Source: Domibacillus robiginosus (GTDB lineage Bacteria > Bacillota > Bacilli > Bacillales > Domibacillaceae). Taken from it: a DNA stretch of 64,000 bases. Both the position numbers and the translations under genes were made by a program. The notes under the pieces are model-generated. The model saw nothing but the letters and a program-made list of their open reading frames with translations, did no database searches and was not told the DNA's origin. The stretch spans positions 28,085-92,084 of the forward strand of contig NZ_LAHL01000057.1 of NCBI RefSeq assembly GCF_000966195.1, read 5' to 3'. Numbering within the stretch: the stretch's first letter is position 1; each line of letters begins with the position of its first letter. Shown piece by piece: positions 16,627-25,720 of the stretch.

Positions 16627-17409
16627 ATGCAGGTTGTGACAGTTGGCGACAATTGCATTGATGATTATGAAGATCTTCAAACATATTATCCCACAGGAAA
16701 TTCAGTTGACGTGGCGATTCACCTAAAGCAATTAGGCATACCAGTTTCCATTGTTAGCGTAACAGGAGATGATGGCTATGGAAATGAAATGGTTGAGTTG
16801 CTGGAAAACCATTTGATAGATGTCACTCACTTTCATCAAAAGCCAGGAAAAACAGCTGTTACCAAGATGGGAATGAAGGGAAACGACCGTGTACATTTAA
16901 AATATTTTGAAGGTGTTTTAAGTGAGTTTACGTTAAGACAAGAAGACATAGAATTTATTAGCAAGCATGAGATTGTTCATTCATCTGTTTGGGGAAAAGT
17001 CGACGGCCATTTGCAAGACTTCCAAGCTGCCGGGGCAATGGTTATGTATGATTTTTCTACTAAACTAGAAAAAAAGAGAGCGGAAACCATTCTGCCAATG
17101 GTCGATTATGCGTTTTTTTCTTATCAAGATCATGATGATTACATTGAAAACTATATGAAATGGGCAAAGAAACAAGGTCCTCAAGTAGTGATTGTTACAT
17201 TAGGAAGCAAGGGGAGCCTTGCTTTTGATGGAGAAACTTTTTACAAAGAAGGCATTGTTGACGTGCCAGTCGTCAATACGGTAGGCGCCGGTGATTCATT
17301 TATAGCGGGCTACATTCGAGGCGTGATTGAGCAGAAAAGTATTTCAGCTTGTTTGAAAAGTGGAGCAAGCGTCGCAGCACAGGTTGTTCAAATTTTTGCC
17401 CCGTATTAA
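16627..17409 (+). CDS. Second PfkB-family kinase, FrlD-like
   Basis: This 260 aa ribokinase-family kinase is paralogous to the one at 11778 (VTVGDNCIDDYEDLQTYYPT with GNSVDVAIHLKQLG; catalytic NTVGAGDSFIAGYI). Two FrlD-like kinases in one cluster suggest two sugar-amine substrates or two stereoisomers. ATG 16627 is preferred to a GTG at 16618, which overlaps the AAAAGGGG ribosome site. Confidence 0.85.
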   Translation: MQVVTVGDNCIDDYEDLQTYYPTGNSVDVAIHLKQLGIPVSIVSVTGDDGYGNEMVELLENHLIDVTHFHQKPGKTAVTKMGMKGNDRVHLKYFEGVLSEFTLRQEDIEFISKHEIVHSSVWGKVDGHLQDFQAAGAMVMYDFSTKLEKKRAETILPMVDYAFFSYQDHDDYIENYMKWAKKQGPQVVIVTLGSKGSLAFDGETFYKEGIVDVPVVNTVGAGDSFIAGYIRGVIEQKSISACLKSGASVAAQVVQIFAPY

Positions 17410-17442
17410 GAAACTGTTACTAAATAATAGGAGAATGATAAG

Positions 17443-18279
17443 ATGGCACATCACTCTTTTCAAATTGCTGGAATGAATGAGCATTTTAAAAGGCACCCTT
17501 TGTCGATGTTCTTAGATGCCATGGTTAGTTTGGAAATTGAATCCATTGAGCTATGGGCGGGTTCTCCTCATTTATATGTGGAAGATGCTTCTGTTCAGGA
17601 AGTGGAAAAACTTCGCCGGGACATTCAAGAACGTGGTTTACACTTGATTTGTTTAACGCCGGAGCAATGCATTTATCCAGTTAATATTGCTGCAAAAGAA
17701 CCGGAAGTCAGACAGAGAAGCATTGAGTATTTTCTGAAAAGCCTTGAAATTTCAAGTGCGCTTGAATGTAATATGCTTCAAATCGTTCCAGGAAAAGGAT
17801 ATTACGACGAATCAACTGGAGAAGCATGGAAAAGGTCAAGAGAGTCACTTGAAATTATTGCAAAAAAAGCGGAGCAGATGAGTATTTCCGTTGTATTAGA
17901 GGCGCTAGAGAAAAAAGAGTCAAATTTAATTCCGGACAGCCTATCCTTAAAAAGGATGCTTGAAGAAATTAAATCGCCGAATTTAAAAGCAGTCGTTGAT
18001 ACATGCCCAATGGCTGCAGCAGGAGAATCTTTTACAGATTGTTTTCGAGAGCTTGGATCAGACATTAAGCATGTCCATTTGGCTGATTCATTTCACTCCG
18101 TATTGGGAGAAGGCACACTTCCTATCTATCAATACTTGGATGAATTAACAAAACATAATTACAGGGGTTTTGTCACAATTGAGATAGTTGGCAGAACTTA
18201 TGTATTCGAGCCAGTGAAAGCTATACAAAAATCTCTTGCTTATCTCGACCAGTATGCAGTAAGCAAAGCTGCTCTTTAA
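17443..18279 (+). CDS. TIM-barrel epimerase, FrlC-like
   Basis: This 278 aa xylose-isomerase-like TIM-barrel protein resembles E. coli FrlC (fructoselysine 3-epimerase). Matching features are IESIELWAGSPHLYVED, LTPEQCIYPVNIAAKEPEVR, VVLEALEKKESNLI with the metal-ligand Glu, VVDTCPMAAAGESF, HVHLADS, and the final GFVTIEIVG. It could convert a 3-epimeric (psicose-type) sugar amine to the fructose form. AGGAGAATGATAAG precedes the ATG. Confidence 0.82.
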   Translation: MAHHSFQIAGMNEHFKRHPLSMFLDAMVSLEIESIELWAGSPHLYVEDASVQEVEKLRRDIQERGLHLICLTPEQCIYPVNIAAKEPEVRQRSIEYFLKSLEISSALECNMLQIVPGKGYYDESTGEAWKRSRESLEIIAKKAEQMSISVVLEALEKKESNLIPDSLSLKRMLEEIKSPNLKAVVDTCPMAAAGESFTDCFRELGSDIKHVHLADSFHSVLGEGTLPIYQYLDELTKHNYRGFVTIEIVGRTYVFEPVKAIQKSLAYLDQYAVSKAAL

Positions 18280-18293
18280 ACGGAGGTGTAAAT

Positions 18294-19127
18294 ATGAAAA
18301 AGATCATGATGTCGCAAATTTCTGGCATGAACTTGCATTATATGCTTTACTCGCTGGATTACTTTTTAGATGAAATGGTTAAGTATGAAATGTCAAACGT
18401 TGAATTATGGGGCGGCTACCCTCATCTTTACTCAGAAGATATGACGCCGGCACAAGTAACGTCTATTCGGAAAAAAATAGAGCAACGCGATTTGCAGCTT
18501 GTTTGTTATACACCAGAGCAGCTGATGTATGCGAATAACATTGCAGCGCCGGAAGCAGAGATTCGCAAAAGAAGCTTAGATTATTATTTGAAAAACATTG
18601 AGATTACCGCAGAGCTTGGTACGGATCGAATGCTGATGACATCAGGATAGGGTTACTATCATGAACCAATCGATGAAGCATGGAAGTACGCACGTGAATC
18701 GTTAACTACTTTGGCTGAGAGAGCAGAAAAAAAAGGTATAACGCTATTGCTGGAACCACTACAGCCATTTGAATCCAACCTGGTCACAAACGTAAAGGAA
18801 TTAAAGCAAATGCTTGATGACGTAAACAAGCCAGCTTTAAAAGGGATGCTGGATCTTGTGGCAATGGCTGTAGCAAAAGATACCGTCGCTAATTATTTTC
18901 GCCTATTAGGAGACCAATTATGGCATATTCACTTAATTGATGGGAAGCCTTCAGGCCATTTAGCTTGTGGTGATGGGGCATTGCCTTTATCACAATATCT
19001 GGATGAAATCGCCCAGTTTAACTATACAGGTTTTCTTTCTCTGGAGATAGCTTCTGCAGCTTATTACACCAGACCAGGACAAGAATTTAAGAAGTCAGTG
19101 GATTATGTAAAAAGAATTTTAGCTTGA
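18294..19127 (+). pseudogene. FrlC-like epimerase gene interrupted by an in-frame TAG
   Basis: The reading frame from ATG 18294 (CGGAGGTG upstream) encodes a paralogue of the preceding protein. It stops at TAG 18648-18650 after 118 codons and resumes in the same frame to 19127. The paralogue reads GKGYYDE where this gene reads G-stop-GYYHE, so a single AAG-to-TAG change explains it. The rest keeps LLLEPLQPFESNL, GMLDLVAMAV, HIHLIDGKPSGH and GFLSLEIAS, so the break is recent. Amber read-through is a less likely alternative, since no suppressor system is visible. Confidence 0.85.
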
Positions 19128-19143
19128 AAAGGAGATGGTGACA

Positions 19144-20020
19144 ATGATGAAACGCTCGTTCTTTCCACGGCTTCCCATTAGATCGGCAAAATAAATATAA
19201 GGTAGCGGGGGAATTAGCCGGTCTTACAATCGCTTGTTTCTTGTTTGCTTTTGGTACTAATCAGCTGCTGACGCCGGCCGAACTGCTTGCCGGTGGATTA
19301 GGTGGCGTTTGTGTAATATTTTACCAAATATTTGGCTGGCCGATTGGCACCCAATACTTTTTGTTTAATGTGCCGCTGCTTATAATAGGATATTTCCATA
19401 TTGGAAAAAAGTTTATTTTTTACACAATTTATTCCGTTATTGTTTCCTCCTTTTTCTTCGATTGGATACCTATTCAGGAAATTTGGACAGAAGATGTGAT
19501 GCTAAATGCGGTTTTTGGCGCTATCATTTCTGGAATAGGTGCCGCTGTTATTTTGCGGTTAGGCGGATCTGTTGGTGGTATTGATATTTTGTCCCGTGTT
19601 ATTGCAAAGTACTATAACATTACAATCGGGAAATTTGGTTTGATTTTCAGTGCTTGTATTGTATTAATTTCAGCGCTCCTATTTGATGCTCAGTCTGCAA
19701 TGTACACTATTATTTCTTTTTTTGTCGGAGCAAAAACATACGATACAATTTTAAGTATTGCTGAGAGAAGCACTATTTTAATTGTTACCGAACATGGTGA
19801 CGACATTGCGTCTACATTAAACCAGATGCTTAATAGGGGCGTTACTTCCTGGAAAGCCTTGGGGGTATATAGTGATGCTGAAAGAACCGTTTTGTTGTGT
19901 GTAATTGTAAACATTGAATGGTCAGAAATAATTCGCGTTGTAAAAGAAGTGGATTCAGAGGCCTTCGTCACCTCGGTGCCTACTCAAAAAACATTCGGTA
20001 ATTTCCGCGTGAATTGGTAA
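19144..20020 (+). pseudogene. YitT-family membrane protein with a frameshift near its start
   Basis: A good start (AAGGAGATGGTGACA then ATGATGAAACGC) opens a frame that stops after 16 codons at 19192. One extra T around 19160-19165 would restore MMKRSFFHGFPLDRQNKYKV followed by AGELAGLTIACFLFAFGTN. The remaining frame has the usual YitT layout: about five membrane helices (LLAGGLGGVCVIFYQIFGWP, GSVGGIDILSR), then a C-terminal DUF2179 domain (TLNQMLNRGVTSWKALGVYS). It might still be translated from an internal TTG (19241), giving a shortened protein. A sequencing error is possible. Confidence 0.75.
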
Positions 20021-20032
20021 AGAATCTTCGCT

Positions 20033-20046
20033 GTGGTATATACCTA
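20033..20046. promoter_or_regulatory. GGTATATACC operator before the second binding-protein gene
   Basis: The core decamer is at 20035-20044, 57 bp before the ATG at 20101. It places the orphan binding protein in the same regulon. Confidence 0.7.
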
Positions 20047-20100
20047 AACAAGCAAGTCGTTGTAAATGGTGAGCTTATTAATACTAGGGGAGGAACCAAA

Positions 20101-20898
20101 ATGAAAAAGTTCTTGTTCTTTAGTTGGCTTCTGATTTTAATGATGATTTCGGCAGCGTGTGGAAGTGAGGCAGAAAAAGTAAATTCGGAAACCCCCAATC
20201 CAGATTCGATTAAAATTATTACTACAGCCGGCGGTTATCCATTTGCGGCAAAAAACAAAGAAACAAGTGAAGTAGAAGGGTTTATGACAGATATTATGAA
20301 CGAACTAGCAGCTAGAATCGATTTAAAAACAACATTGGTAACAGGTGACTGGAACTCGCTTATTCCATCTGTTCAATCTGGAAAAGCAGATGTGATTGTA
20401 GATGGCATGTATATTACGGAAGAGCGAGAAAAAGTGATTAACTTTACAGATCCTGTTTTTGCTTATGGAGAAGGACTTATTGTTAAAGAAAGTGACACAG
20501 CAACAAAATCATTAAAAGACTTAAAAGGAAAAACAGTGGGTGTTCAACTAGGCACGTCTTTTAAAGATATGCTGGAAGAAAAAAATCAAGATCTCGGTTT
20601 GAATATTAAAACATATCAAACACTTGCTGATATGTTGAAAGATATTCAGACTGGCCGAATTGATGCTGTTTTAGGAGACAGCCCCTCTTTTAGTTATCTA
20701 TTGAGTACCAATCCAGAGATGAAATTTAGAATCGTAGAAGAGTATAAACCTTCTCTTGTAGGACAGATCGGTATTGGAATAGCAAAAGAAAACACAGAGT
20801 TAGTGGAAAAGTTAAATGAAGAAATTAAAAAGATGAAGGAAGATGGCACAATGAAAGAAATTTATAAAAAGTGGGCGGTAGACTGGGATTTTAATTAA
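20101..20898 (+). CDS. Orphan substrate-binding lipoprotein (family 3)
   Basis: This 265 aa lipoprotein has lipobox SAAC (Cys20) and is a close paralogue of the one at 9477 (shared IITTAGGYPF, EGFMTDIM, NSLIPSVQSGKADVIVDGMY, GVQLGTSFKDMLEE). No permease or ATPase follows, so it probably uses the transporter at 10303-11722 and widens its substrate range. GGGGAGG lies 7 bases before the ATG. A longer open frame upstream has no ribosome site. Confidence 0.92.
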   Translation: MKKFLFFSWLLILMMISAACGSEAEKVNSETPNPDSIKIITTAGGYPFAAKNKETSEVEGFMTDIMNELAARIDLKTTLVTGDWNSLIPSVQSGKADVIVDGMYITEEREKVINFTDPVFAYGEGLIVKESDTATKSLKDLKGKTVGVQLGTSFKDMLEEKNQDLGLNIKTYQTLADMLKDIQTGRIDAVLGDSPSFSYLLSTNPEMKFRIVEEYKPSLVGQIGIGIAKENTELVEKLNEEIKKMKEDGTMKEIYKKWAVDWDFN

Positions 20899-21028
20899 TA
20901 AGGGAACGGCTATGCTTGAATTAGAATATACCAGAAAACCCTAGGCTATTTATAGTATCAAAGATAATAATTTCACTAGTCTCACCTTTAATTTAGCAGG
21001 AATCTTTATCAAAGAAAGGATGTTTACC

Positions 21029-22378
21029 ATGACACAAATAGAAAATGTAATTGAAGAATTGAGAGAGTTAGACAAAAAGCACTTCTTTCATCCGACCTCT
21101 GCGATTCAACAACAACAAGAACAAGGAGCTGCGTTTGTTTTTACTGAAGGCAAAGGAATTCATCTTTATGATATAACAGGCAAAAAAGTGATTGATGGTA
21201 TGTCTTCTCTCTGGAATGTAAATATAGGCCACGGTCGTGAAGAGTTAGGGAAGGTAGCTATGGATCAAATGTCAAAGTTAGCATTTAGTTCGAGCTTTGC
21301 GACTTTTAGCAATGAACCTGCTATTCGATTGGCTGCGAAACTCGCTCAAATTGCACCTGGAAATTTAAGTGCCACATTTTTTACCTCTGGGGGATCTGAA
21401 GCAAATGACACAGCGTATAAACTAGCCCGCCATTATTGGCTTTTAAAAGGGCAGCCAGAAAGAAAAAAAATCATTTCTAGAACTAAATCCTACCATGGTG
21501 TGTCCATGGGAGCAACGAGTGCTACGGGATTAAAAGCGTTTCGTGACTTTACTACCTCATTAGCTCCTGACTTCCTGTATGTAGATAATCGTTCTCCGGA
21601 GTCGTTGCGATCACTAATTGAAGCAGAAGGGCCGGAAACAATTGCGGCTTTTATTGCGGAACCCGTTCAAGGAGCCGGAGGCGTTCATGTAGTACCGGAC
21701 AATTACTTTCAAGAAATTCGTCAAATATGTGATGACTATGACATCTTATTTATCACAGATGAAGTGATTACGGGATTCGGTCGGACAGGAAAATACTTTG
21801 CGATGGAACATTATGGCGTCGCCCCGGATATGATGTGCTTCGCAAAAGGTGTCACAAGTGGCTATGCCCAGCTTGGTGGCGTAATGGTTTCAGAAAGAAT
21901 ATATAAAGATTTTACGACACTTTCAAGGGGGACCCTTCTTCATGGTTACACATACAGCGGACATCCAATGGCTTGTGCCGTAGCTTTAAAAAATTTAGAA
22001 ATCATCGAACAGGAACATTTAATCGGAAATGCGGCTAAAAGGGGAGAGGAATTGCTAGCCGGCCTTGAAGAGATACAAAAAGAAAGAAATATTATCAGCA
22101 AAGTAAAAGGCTTAGGATTAATGTGCGGCATTGAAATTGCCAAAGACAGAAAATTAAATGAAGTTTTTGAAATACCTTTATCTCCTTCTATTGTAGCGGA
22201 AGCAGCAAAACGAGGACTGATTTGCAGATCAGTCGTGCTAGATGGTCAGGATATTGTCGTATTCGCACCTCCATTAACAATTACTAAAGAAGAAATTATA
22301 AATATGATCCAAATTTTAAATGAGTCGATTGGTGTTGTTGAAGCAGCAGTTTCGAAAAATCTTTTACCCAATACGTAA
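21029..22378 (+). CDS. Class-III aminotransferase
   Basis: This 449 aa PLP enzyme belongs to the omega-amino acid / diamine aminotransferase group. It shows GMSSLWNVNIGHGREE, FFTSGGSEANDTAYKLAR, SYHGVSMGA, AAFIAEPVQGAGGV, FITDEVITGFGRTGK, and the PLP lysine in CFAKGVTSGYAQLGG (Lys273). It removes a terminal amino group, yielding an aldehyde. The aldehyde dehydrogenase 33 bp downstream is the natural partner. An earlier ATG (21020) is too near AAAGAAAGGA, so 21029 is used. Confidence 0.9.
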   Translation: MTQIENVIEELRELDKKHFFHPTSAIQQQQEQGAAFVFTEGKGIHLYDITGKKVIDGMSSLWNVNIGHGREELGKVAMDQMSKLAFSSSFATFSNEPAIRLAAKLAQIAPGNLSATFFTSGGSEANDTAYKLARHYWLLKGQPERKKIISRTKSYHGVSMGATSATGLKAFRDFTTSLAPDFLYVDNRSPESLRSLIEAEGPETIAAFIAEPVQGAGGVHVVPDNYFQEIRQICDDYDILFITDEVITGFGRTGKYFAMEHYGVAPDMMCFAKGVTSGYAQLGGVMVSERIYKDFTTLSRGTLLHGYTYSGHPMACAVALKNLEIIEQEHLIGNAAKRGEELLAGLEEIQKERNIISKVKGLGLMCGIEIAKDRKLNEVFEIPLSPSIVAEAAKRGLICRSVVLDGQDIVVFAPPLTITKEEIINMIQILNESIGVVEAAVSKNLLPNT

Positions 22379-22411
22379 ATCATATGGATCACTGAGAAAG
22401 GGGAAACAACT

Positions 22412-23857
22412 ATGAAAGAGGCGTTGAAAGAAAAGCTGAAAAAAAATCTGTTTATAAATGGCGAGTGGATACCAGCAGAACACTATACCCCTCTCGATTC
22501 TCCCTATAACGGTGAATGTATCGCAGAAGTTCCTTCGGCAACAGTTGAAGAGGTAGAACGGGCTTTGCAATCTGCTTATGAAGCAAGAAAAACAATGGGT
22601 TCCATGCCGAGCCATCAGCGTGCAGCCATTTTAGAAAATCTTGTTCGTCTACTAGACCAACGATCAGAAGAAGCAGCTCAAATCATTGCTATGGAAGCAG
22701 CAAAACCTCTGATGACGGCAAGGGGTGAAGTAGCCCGTACCATTCAAACATATAAGTTTGCGGCTGAAGAAGCGAAGCGCATACACGGTGAAACGATACC
22801 GGTCGATGCAGCTCCCGGCGGGGAAGGGAGAATCGCATACACGGTGAGAGAACCACTTGGAGTGATTGGAGCTATCACACCTTTTAACTTTCCCATGAAT
22901 CTTGTTGCTCATAAAGTTGGACCGGCAATCGCTTCCGGCAATACTGTTATTTTAAAACCAGCAGAACAAACTCCCTTATCCGCATATTTTCTTGCTGAGT
23001 TACTGCAAGAAGCTGGTTTACCGCCGGGGGCTTTAAATATAGTCACCGGCAACGGTTCCTTAATTGGCGAAAAGCTTGTAACTGATGAAAGGGTTCAGAA
23101 AATCTCTTTTACAGGCAGTCCAGCAGTAGGAAAACATATTCGAAGCAAAGCGGGATTAAAACGGGTTACGCTTGAATTAGGTTCTAACGCTGCAGTGATC
23201 GTGGACAAAGAAGTTGATCTTGATAAAATTATCTCCCGTTGTGTATCTGGGGCATTTGCTTTTCAAGGACAGGTTTGCATTTCCTTGCAGAGAATCTATG
23301 TTCATCAAGAAATATATACTGCCTTTGTCGAAAAATTTGTTTCTGCAGCTCAAAAACTGGTAATAGGAGATCCATTGGATTCAGCAACCGATGTTTCAGC
23401 TCTAATCAGTTTCCGTTACGTTCAGCGCTCCCTTGATTGGATTGAGGAAGCAAAACAACAGGGAGCGACAATCGTAATGGGAGGAAAAGCAGAGGGAAAT
23501 ATTCTTTATCCAACGGTACTTCTTAACGTTGAACCATCTTTAAAGGTTTCTTGCCAGGAAGTATTTGCTCCAATTGTGTTAATTAATAAGTTTTCGTCTA
23601 TTGATGAAGCGATAGAACTTGTGAACGATTCGCGTTATGGATTACAAGCAGGCATTTACACGCAGAACATTCAAACAGCCCTTAATGCTACACAGCAGTT
23701 ACACGTTGGAGGCGTAATAGTCAATGATATCCCCACATTTCGTTTAGATCATATGCCGTATGGAGGAGTCAAAGAAAGTGGAATAGGCCGGGAAGGCGTA
23801 AAATACGCAATTGAAGAAATGACAGAACAAAAATTAATTGTATTTAATCGTACCTAA
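22412..23857 (+). CDS. NAD(P)-dependent aldehyde dehydrogenase
   Basis: This 481 aa ALDH-superfamily enzyme has the cofactor region GAITPFNFPMNLVAHKVGPA, GSPAVGKHIR, the general base in VTLELGSNAAV (Glu255), and the catalytic Cys in FQGQVCISL (Cys289). It probably oxidises the aldehyde made by the preceding aminotransferase to a carboxylic acid. The presence of the pair after an Amadori cluster suggests the released amine is a biogenic amine or omega-amino acid. Substrate cannot be read from sequence. Confidence 0.92.
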   Translation: MKEALKEKLKKNLFINGEWIPAEHYTPLDSPYNGECIAEVPSATVEEVERALQSAYEARKTMGSMPSHQRAAILENLVRLLDQRSEEAAQIIAMEAAKPLMTARGEVARTIQTYKFAAEEAKRIHGETIPVDAAPGGEGRIAYTVREPLGVIGAITPFNFPMNLVAHKVGPAIASGNTVILKPAEQTPLSAYFLAELLQEAGLPPGALNIVTGNGSLIGEKLVTDERVQKISFTGSPAVGKHIRSKAGLKRVTLELGSNAAVIVDKEVDLDKIISRCVSGAFAFQGQVCISLQRIYVHQEIYTAFVEKFVSAAQKLVIGDPLDSATDVSALISFRYVQRSLDWIEEAKQQGATIVMGGKAEGNILYPTVLLNVEPSLKVSCQEVFAPIVLINKFSSIDEAIELVNDSRYGLQAGIYTQNIQTALNATQQLHVGGVIVNDIPTFRLDHMPYGGVKESGIGREGVKYAIEEMTEQKLIVFNRT

Positions 23858-23920
23858 CCTGGACCTGTTTAACATTTAAAGAATCTAATCGTTATATATG
23901 TAGGTAAATAAGAAACCATC

Positions 23921-23973
23921 ATCTCAAAATATGACATAGAAAGCCCTTGTCGTATTTTGAGATTTTTATTTTT
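23921..23973. terminator. Intrinsic terminator, bidirectional
   Basis: 16 bp arms (ATCTCAAAATATGACA and complement with one G-U type change) around an 11 base loop, followed by TTTTATTTTT. It lies between the convergent aldehyde dehydrogenase and GntR genes and serves at least the former. Confidence 0.88.
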
Positions 23974-23986
23974 AACTTGAATAATT

Positions 23987-24721
23987 TTAATGCGGATTTG
24001 TGGGTTCAGAGTAAAATTCGATGATGTCTCCTCTGGCTAATCCCGTTGTATATTCAATAATTCGATCGGAAGCGTCATGAGTAGTTCCCTGGATTAATAA
24101 ACAGGGACTTTCACTTTTTATGTTAAGAAGTTTACTTTCCGTAGAGTTAGATAAAGTAATTTTCATTCGTTGTTTTTGCTTCATTAACTGAATGTTATAT
24201 TTTTTTTCTAGTATTTCATATAACGATACATTGTCCTCCATGTATTTTTCGATTCCCTCACAATATTTATAAGGAATTTGACTTAATTCAACAGCAATAG
24301 GAATTCCATCCACTATTCTCAACCTTTTCAAAGAGAAAACGTCTTCTCCAATATCAATTTTCAACGTTTTCGCTAAAAATTCATCAGCTTTCTCAAAAAG
24401 CATATTTATTTTTTTCGTAGAAGGCTGGAAACCTTTACTTACCATGCCTTTTGTAAAACTATTAACGGTAATAAAGTTCCATCTGATGCGACGATTTATC
24501 ACAAATGTACCTACTCGCGGCCTGCGCTCAACGAGCCCCTCTCTTTCTAAGAGATCAATGGCATGACGAATGGTCATTCTGCTAATTTGTAAAGTTTCAG
24601 CTAATTCTCTTTCAGAAGGAATTTTATCCCCATGCTTTAATTTTCCGCTTTTAATATCTTCAATAAGTAATTCTCTTATTTGTTGATAATATGGTTTATT
24701 CTCGTCTGACTTTTTTAACAT
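23987..24721 (-). CDS. Second GntR-family regulator, HutC/FrlR type
   Basis: This is a 244 aa paralogue of the regulator at 12682. The winged helix (HGDKIPSERELAETLQISRM, AIDLLEREGLVERRPRVGTF) is followed by a UTRA domain (LKRLRIVDGIPIAVELSQIP) and a matching C-terminus (GDIIEFYSEPTNP). It closes the cluster on the opposite strand. It may share the GGTATATACC operators or bind the variant palindrome at 24891. The ATG at 24721 aligns with the paralogue; a TTG at 24733 is also in frame. Confidence 0.9.
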   Translation of the reverse strand: MLKKSDENKPYYQQIRELLIEDIKSGKLKHGDKIPSERELAETLQISRMTIRHAIDLLEREGLVERRPRVGTFVINRRIRWNFITVNSFTKGMVSKGFQPSTKKINMLFEKADEFLAKTLKIDIGEDVFSLKRLRIVDGIPIAVELSQIPYKYCEGIEKYMEDNVSLYEILEKKYNIQLMKQKQRMKITLSNSTESKLLNIKSESPCLLIQGTTHDASDRIIEYTTGLARGDIIEFYSEPTNPH

Positions 24722-24890
24722 ATTTAGCACCAACTTTACATAATATGGAAATATTTAAATATGATTTATGTGTTGTCCATGTGAACTACAAAAAGAAACT
24801 ACTTCTACAACCCCGAAAAGTCTGTTGTTGATTCTGCTGCTTCTAGTTTTAACCAAACAGCAGCAATTTAGCAGGAGATTATAGATTTTT

Positions 24891-24904
24891 TTAGTATATA
24901 CTAA
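24891..24904. promoter_or_regulatory. Variant GntR operator TTAGTATATACTAA
   Basis: A perfect 14 bp palindrome differing from the cluster operator core only at its outer bases (AGTATATACT against GGTATATACC). It lies 170 bp upstream of the minus-strand GntR gene and may serve its autoregulation. Confidence 0.5.
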
Positions 24905-24973
24905 TTTTTTTAAATTTTAAAAGAAAACGGTTTACTTTATATATTGGTTTTGGCTACATCAAAAAAGAGAGGA

Positions 24974-25021
24974 ATCTTTAAGCTGAAAAGAAGGGAACTG
25001 ACCCCTTAAAGATGTTTTTAT
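24974..25021. terminator. Hairpin with T-rich tail
   Basis: Arms ATCTTTAAG and CTTAAAGAT followed by GTTTTTATTT on the + strand. No gene ending here is recognised, so it may mark the end of a decayed gene or an RNA. Confidence 0.5.
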
Positions 25022-25445
25022 TTGTCTCGCTTTCTGGGCAGTCTCTCTGGAATTTAGAACGTTTTTTACCGGGTCTACTTTGTTTGTATTAGATTTTTTG
25101 GGTTTGATAGATAAATGCCAAAAACTTAAGGATTAAAAATTCAATTCGAATTTTTTGGCAGGACAAATTAATATAACGATGGGTCTTTATTTGTCCCATA
25201 ATAAATATAACTTGTTGATATTTAATCATTTGTTTCAAAAATTTAAAGTCATTGACATAGAATTTTTTGATAAGCTGAATAAATCCAAAAGAGGTCTGAT
25301 TAGCGAGAGGATTTGAGCGGAAAATCCTTAACAGAACAGCATTTTCTAGCTTGGTCAATTTCACTTATTTAAAAAGAAAGAGGGTGCTACATTTAAAGAA
25401 GGCTGAGGTAAAATAAAAAAAGTGGGTATTTTTTGTCCCGATCTC

Positions 25446-25474
25446 TTGATTCATCATCTTATTTGTATTATGAT
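25446..25474 (+). promoter_or_regulatory. SigA promoter of SR1-like RNA 1
   Basis: TTGATT (25446-25451), 17 bp, TATGAT (25469-25474). Just downstream AAAAAACGCTTTCA (complement begins TGAAAGCG) is a 12 of 14 match to cre, placed to act as a roadblock for CcpA. Confidence 0.7.
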
Positions 25475-25481
25475 AAAGTCA

Positions 25482-25720
25482 AATAAAAAACGCTTTCAAA
25501 AAAGCTAGGAGGAATACACAATGGGTACTATCGTATGTCAAACTTGTTTAGAAACAATGGAGCATTTTGAAGAAGAAAAAGTAACATTGTTGTATGCAGA
25601 TTGCGGCTGCAAACATGAAACAGCTGGCAATGAATAATTAATCAAAAGTTCAAATCATTTCATCATAATATAAGATGCATAAATCCGCCCGGATGATACA
25701 TTCATCCGGGCGGATTTATG
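25482..25720 (+). ncRNA. SR1-like dual-function RNA, copy 1
   Basis: The unit from the promoter to the hairpin at 25681-25717 (16 bp arms AAATCCGCCCGGATGA and complement) would give an RNA of about 240 nt encoding the SR1P peptide. This matches the layout of SR1 in B. subtilis, an Hfq-associated RNA under catabolite control that also acts by base pairing. Transcript ends are inferred. Confidence 0.65.
25521..25637 (+). CDS. SR1P-family small protein, copy 1
   Basis: The 38 aa product starts MGTIVCQTCLETMEHFEEEK and ends in a Cys-rich tail (YADCGCKHETAGNE). B. subtilis SR1P starts MGTIVCQDC and has the same HYFEDEKVT-like centre, so the family match is clear. SR1P binds the glycolytic enzyme GapA and promotes its association with RNase J1. 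GGAGGAATACACA precedes the ATG. A second, nearly identical gene is at 36812. Confidence 0.9.
   Translation: MGTIVCQTCLETMEHFEEEKVTLLYADCGCKHETAGNE

Noticed and set aside
18648..18650. Pyrrolysine insertion at the amber codon
   Set aside because: The intact paralogue has Lys in a non-catalytic loop, and no Pyl machinery is seen. A point mutation is simpler.
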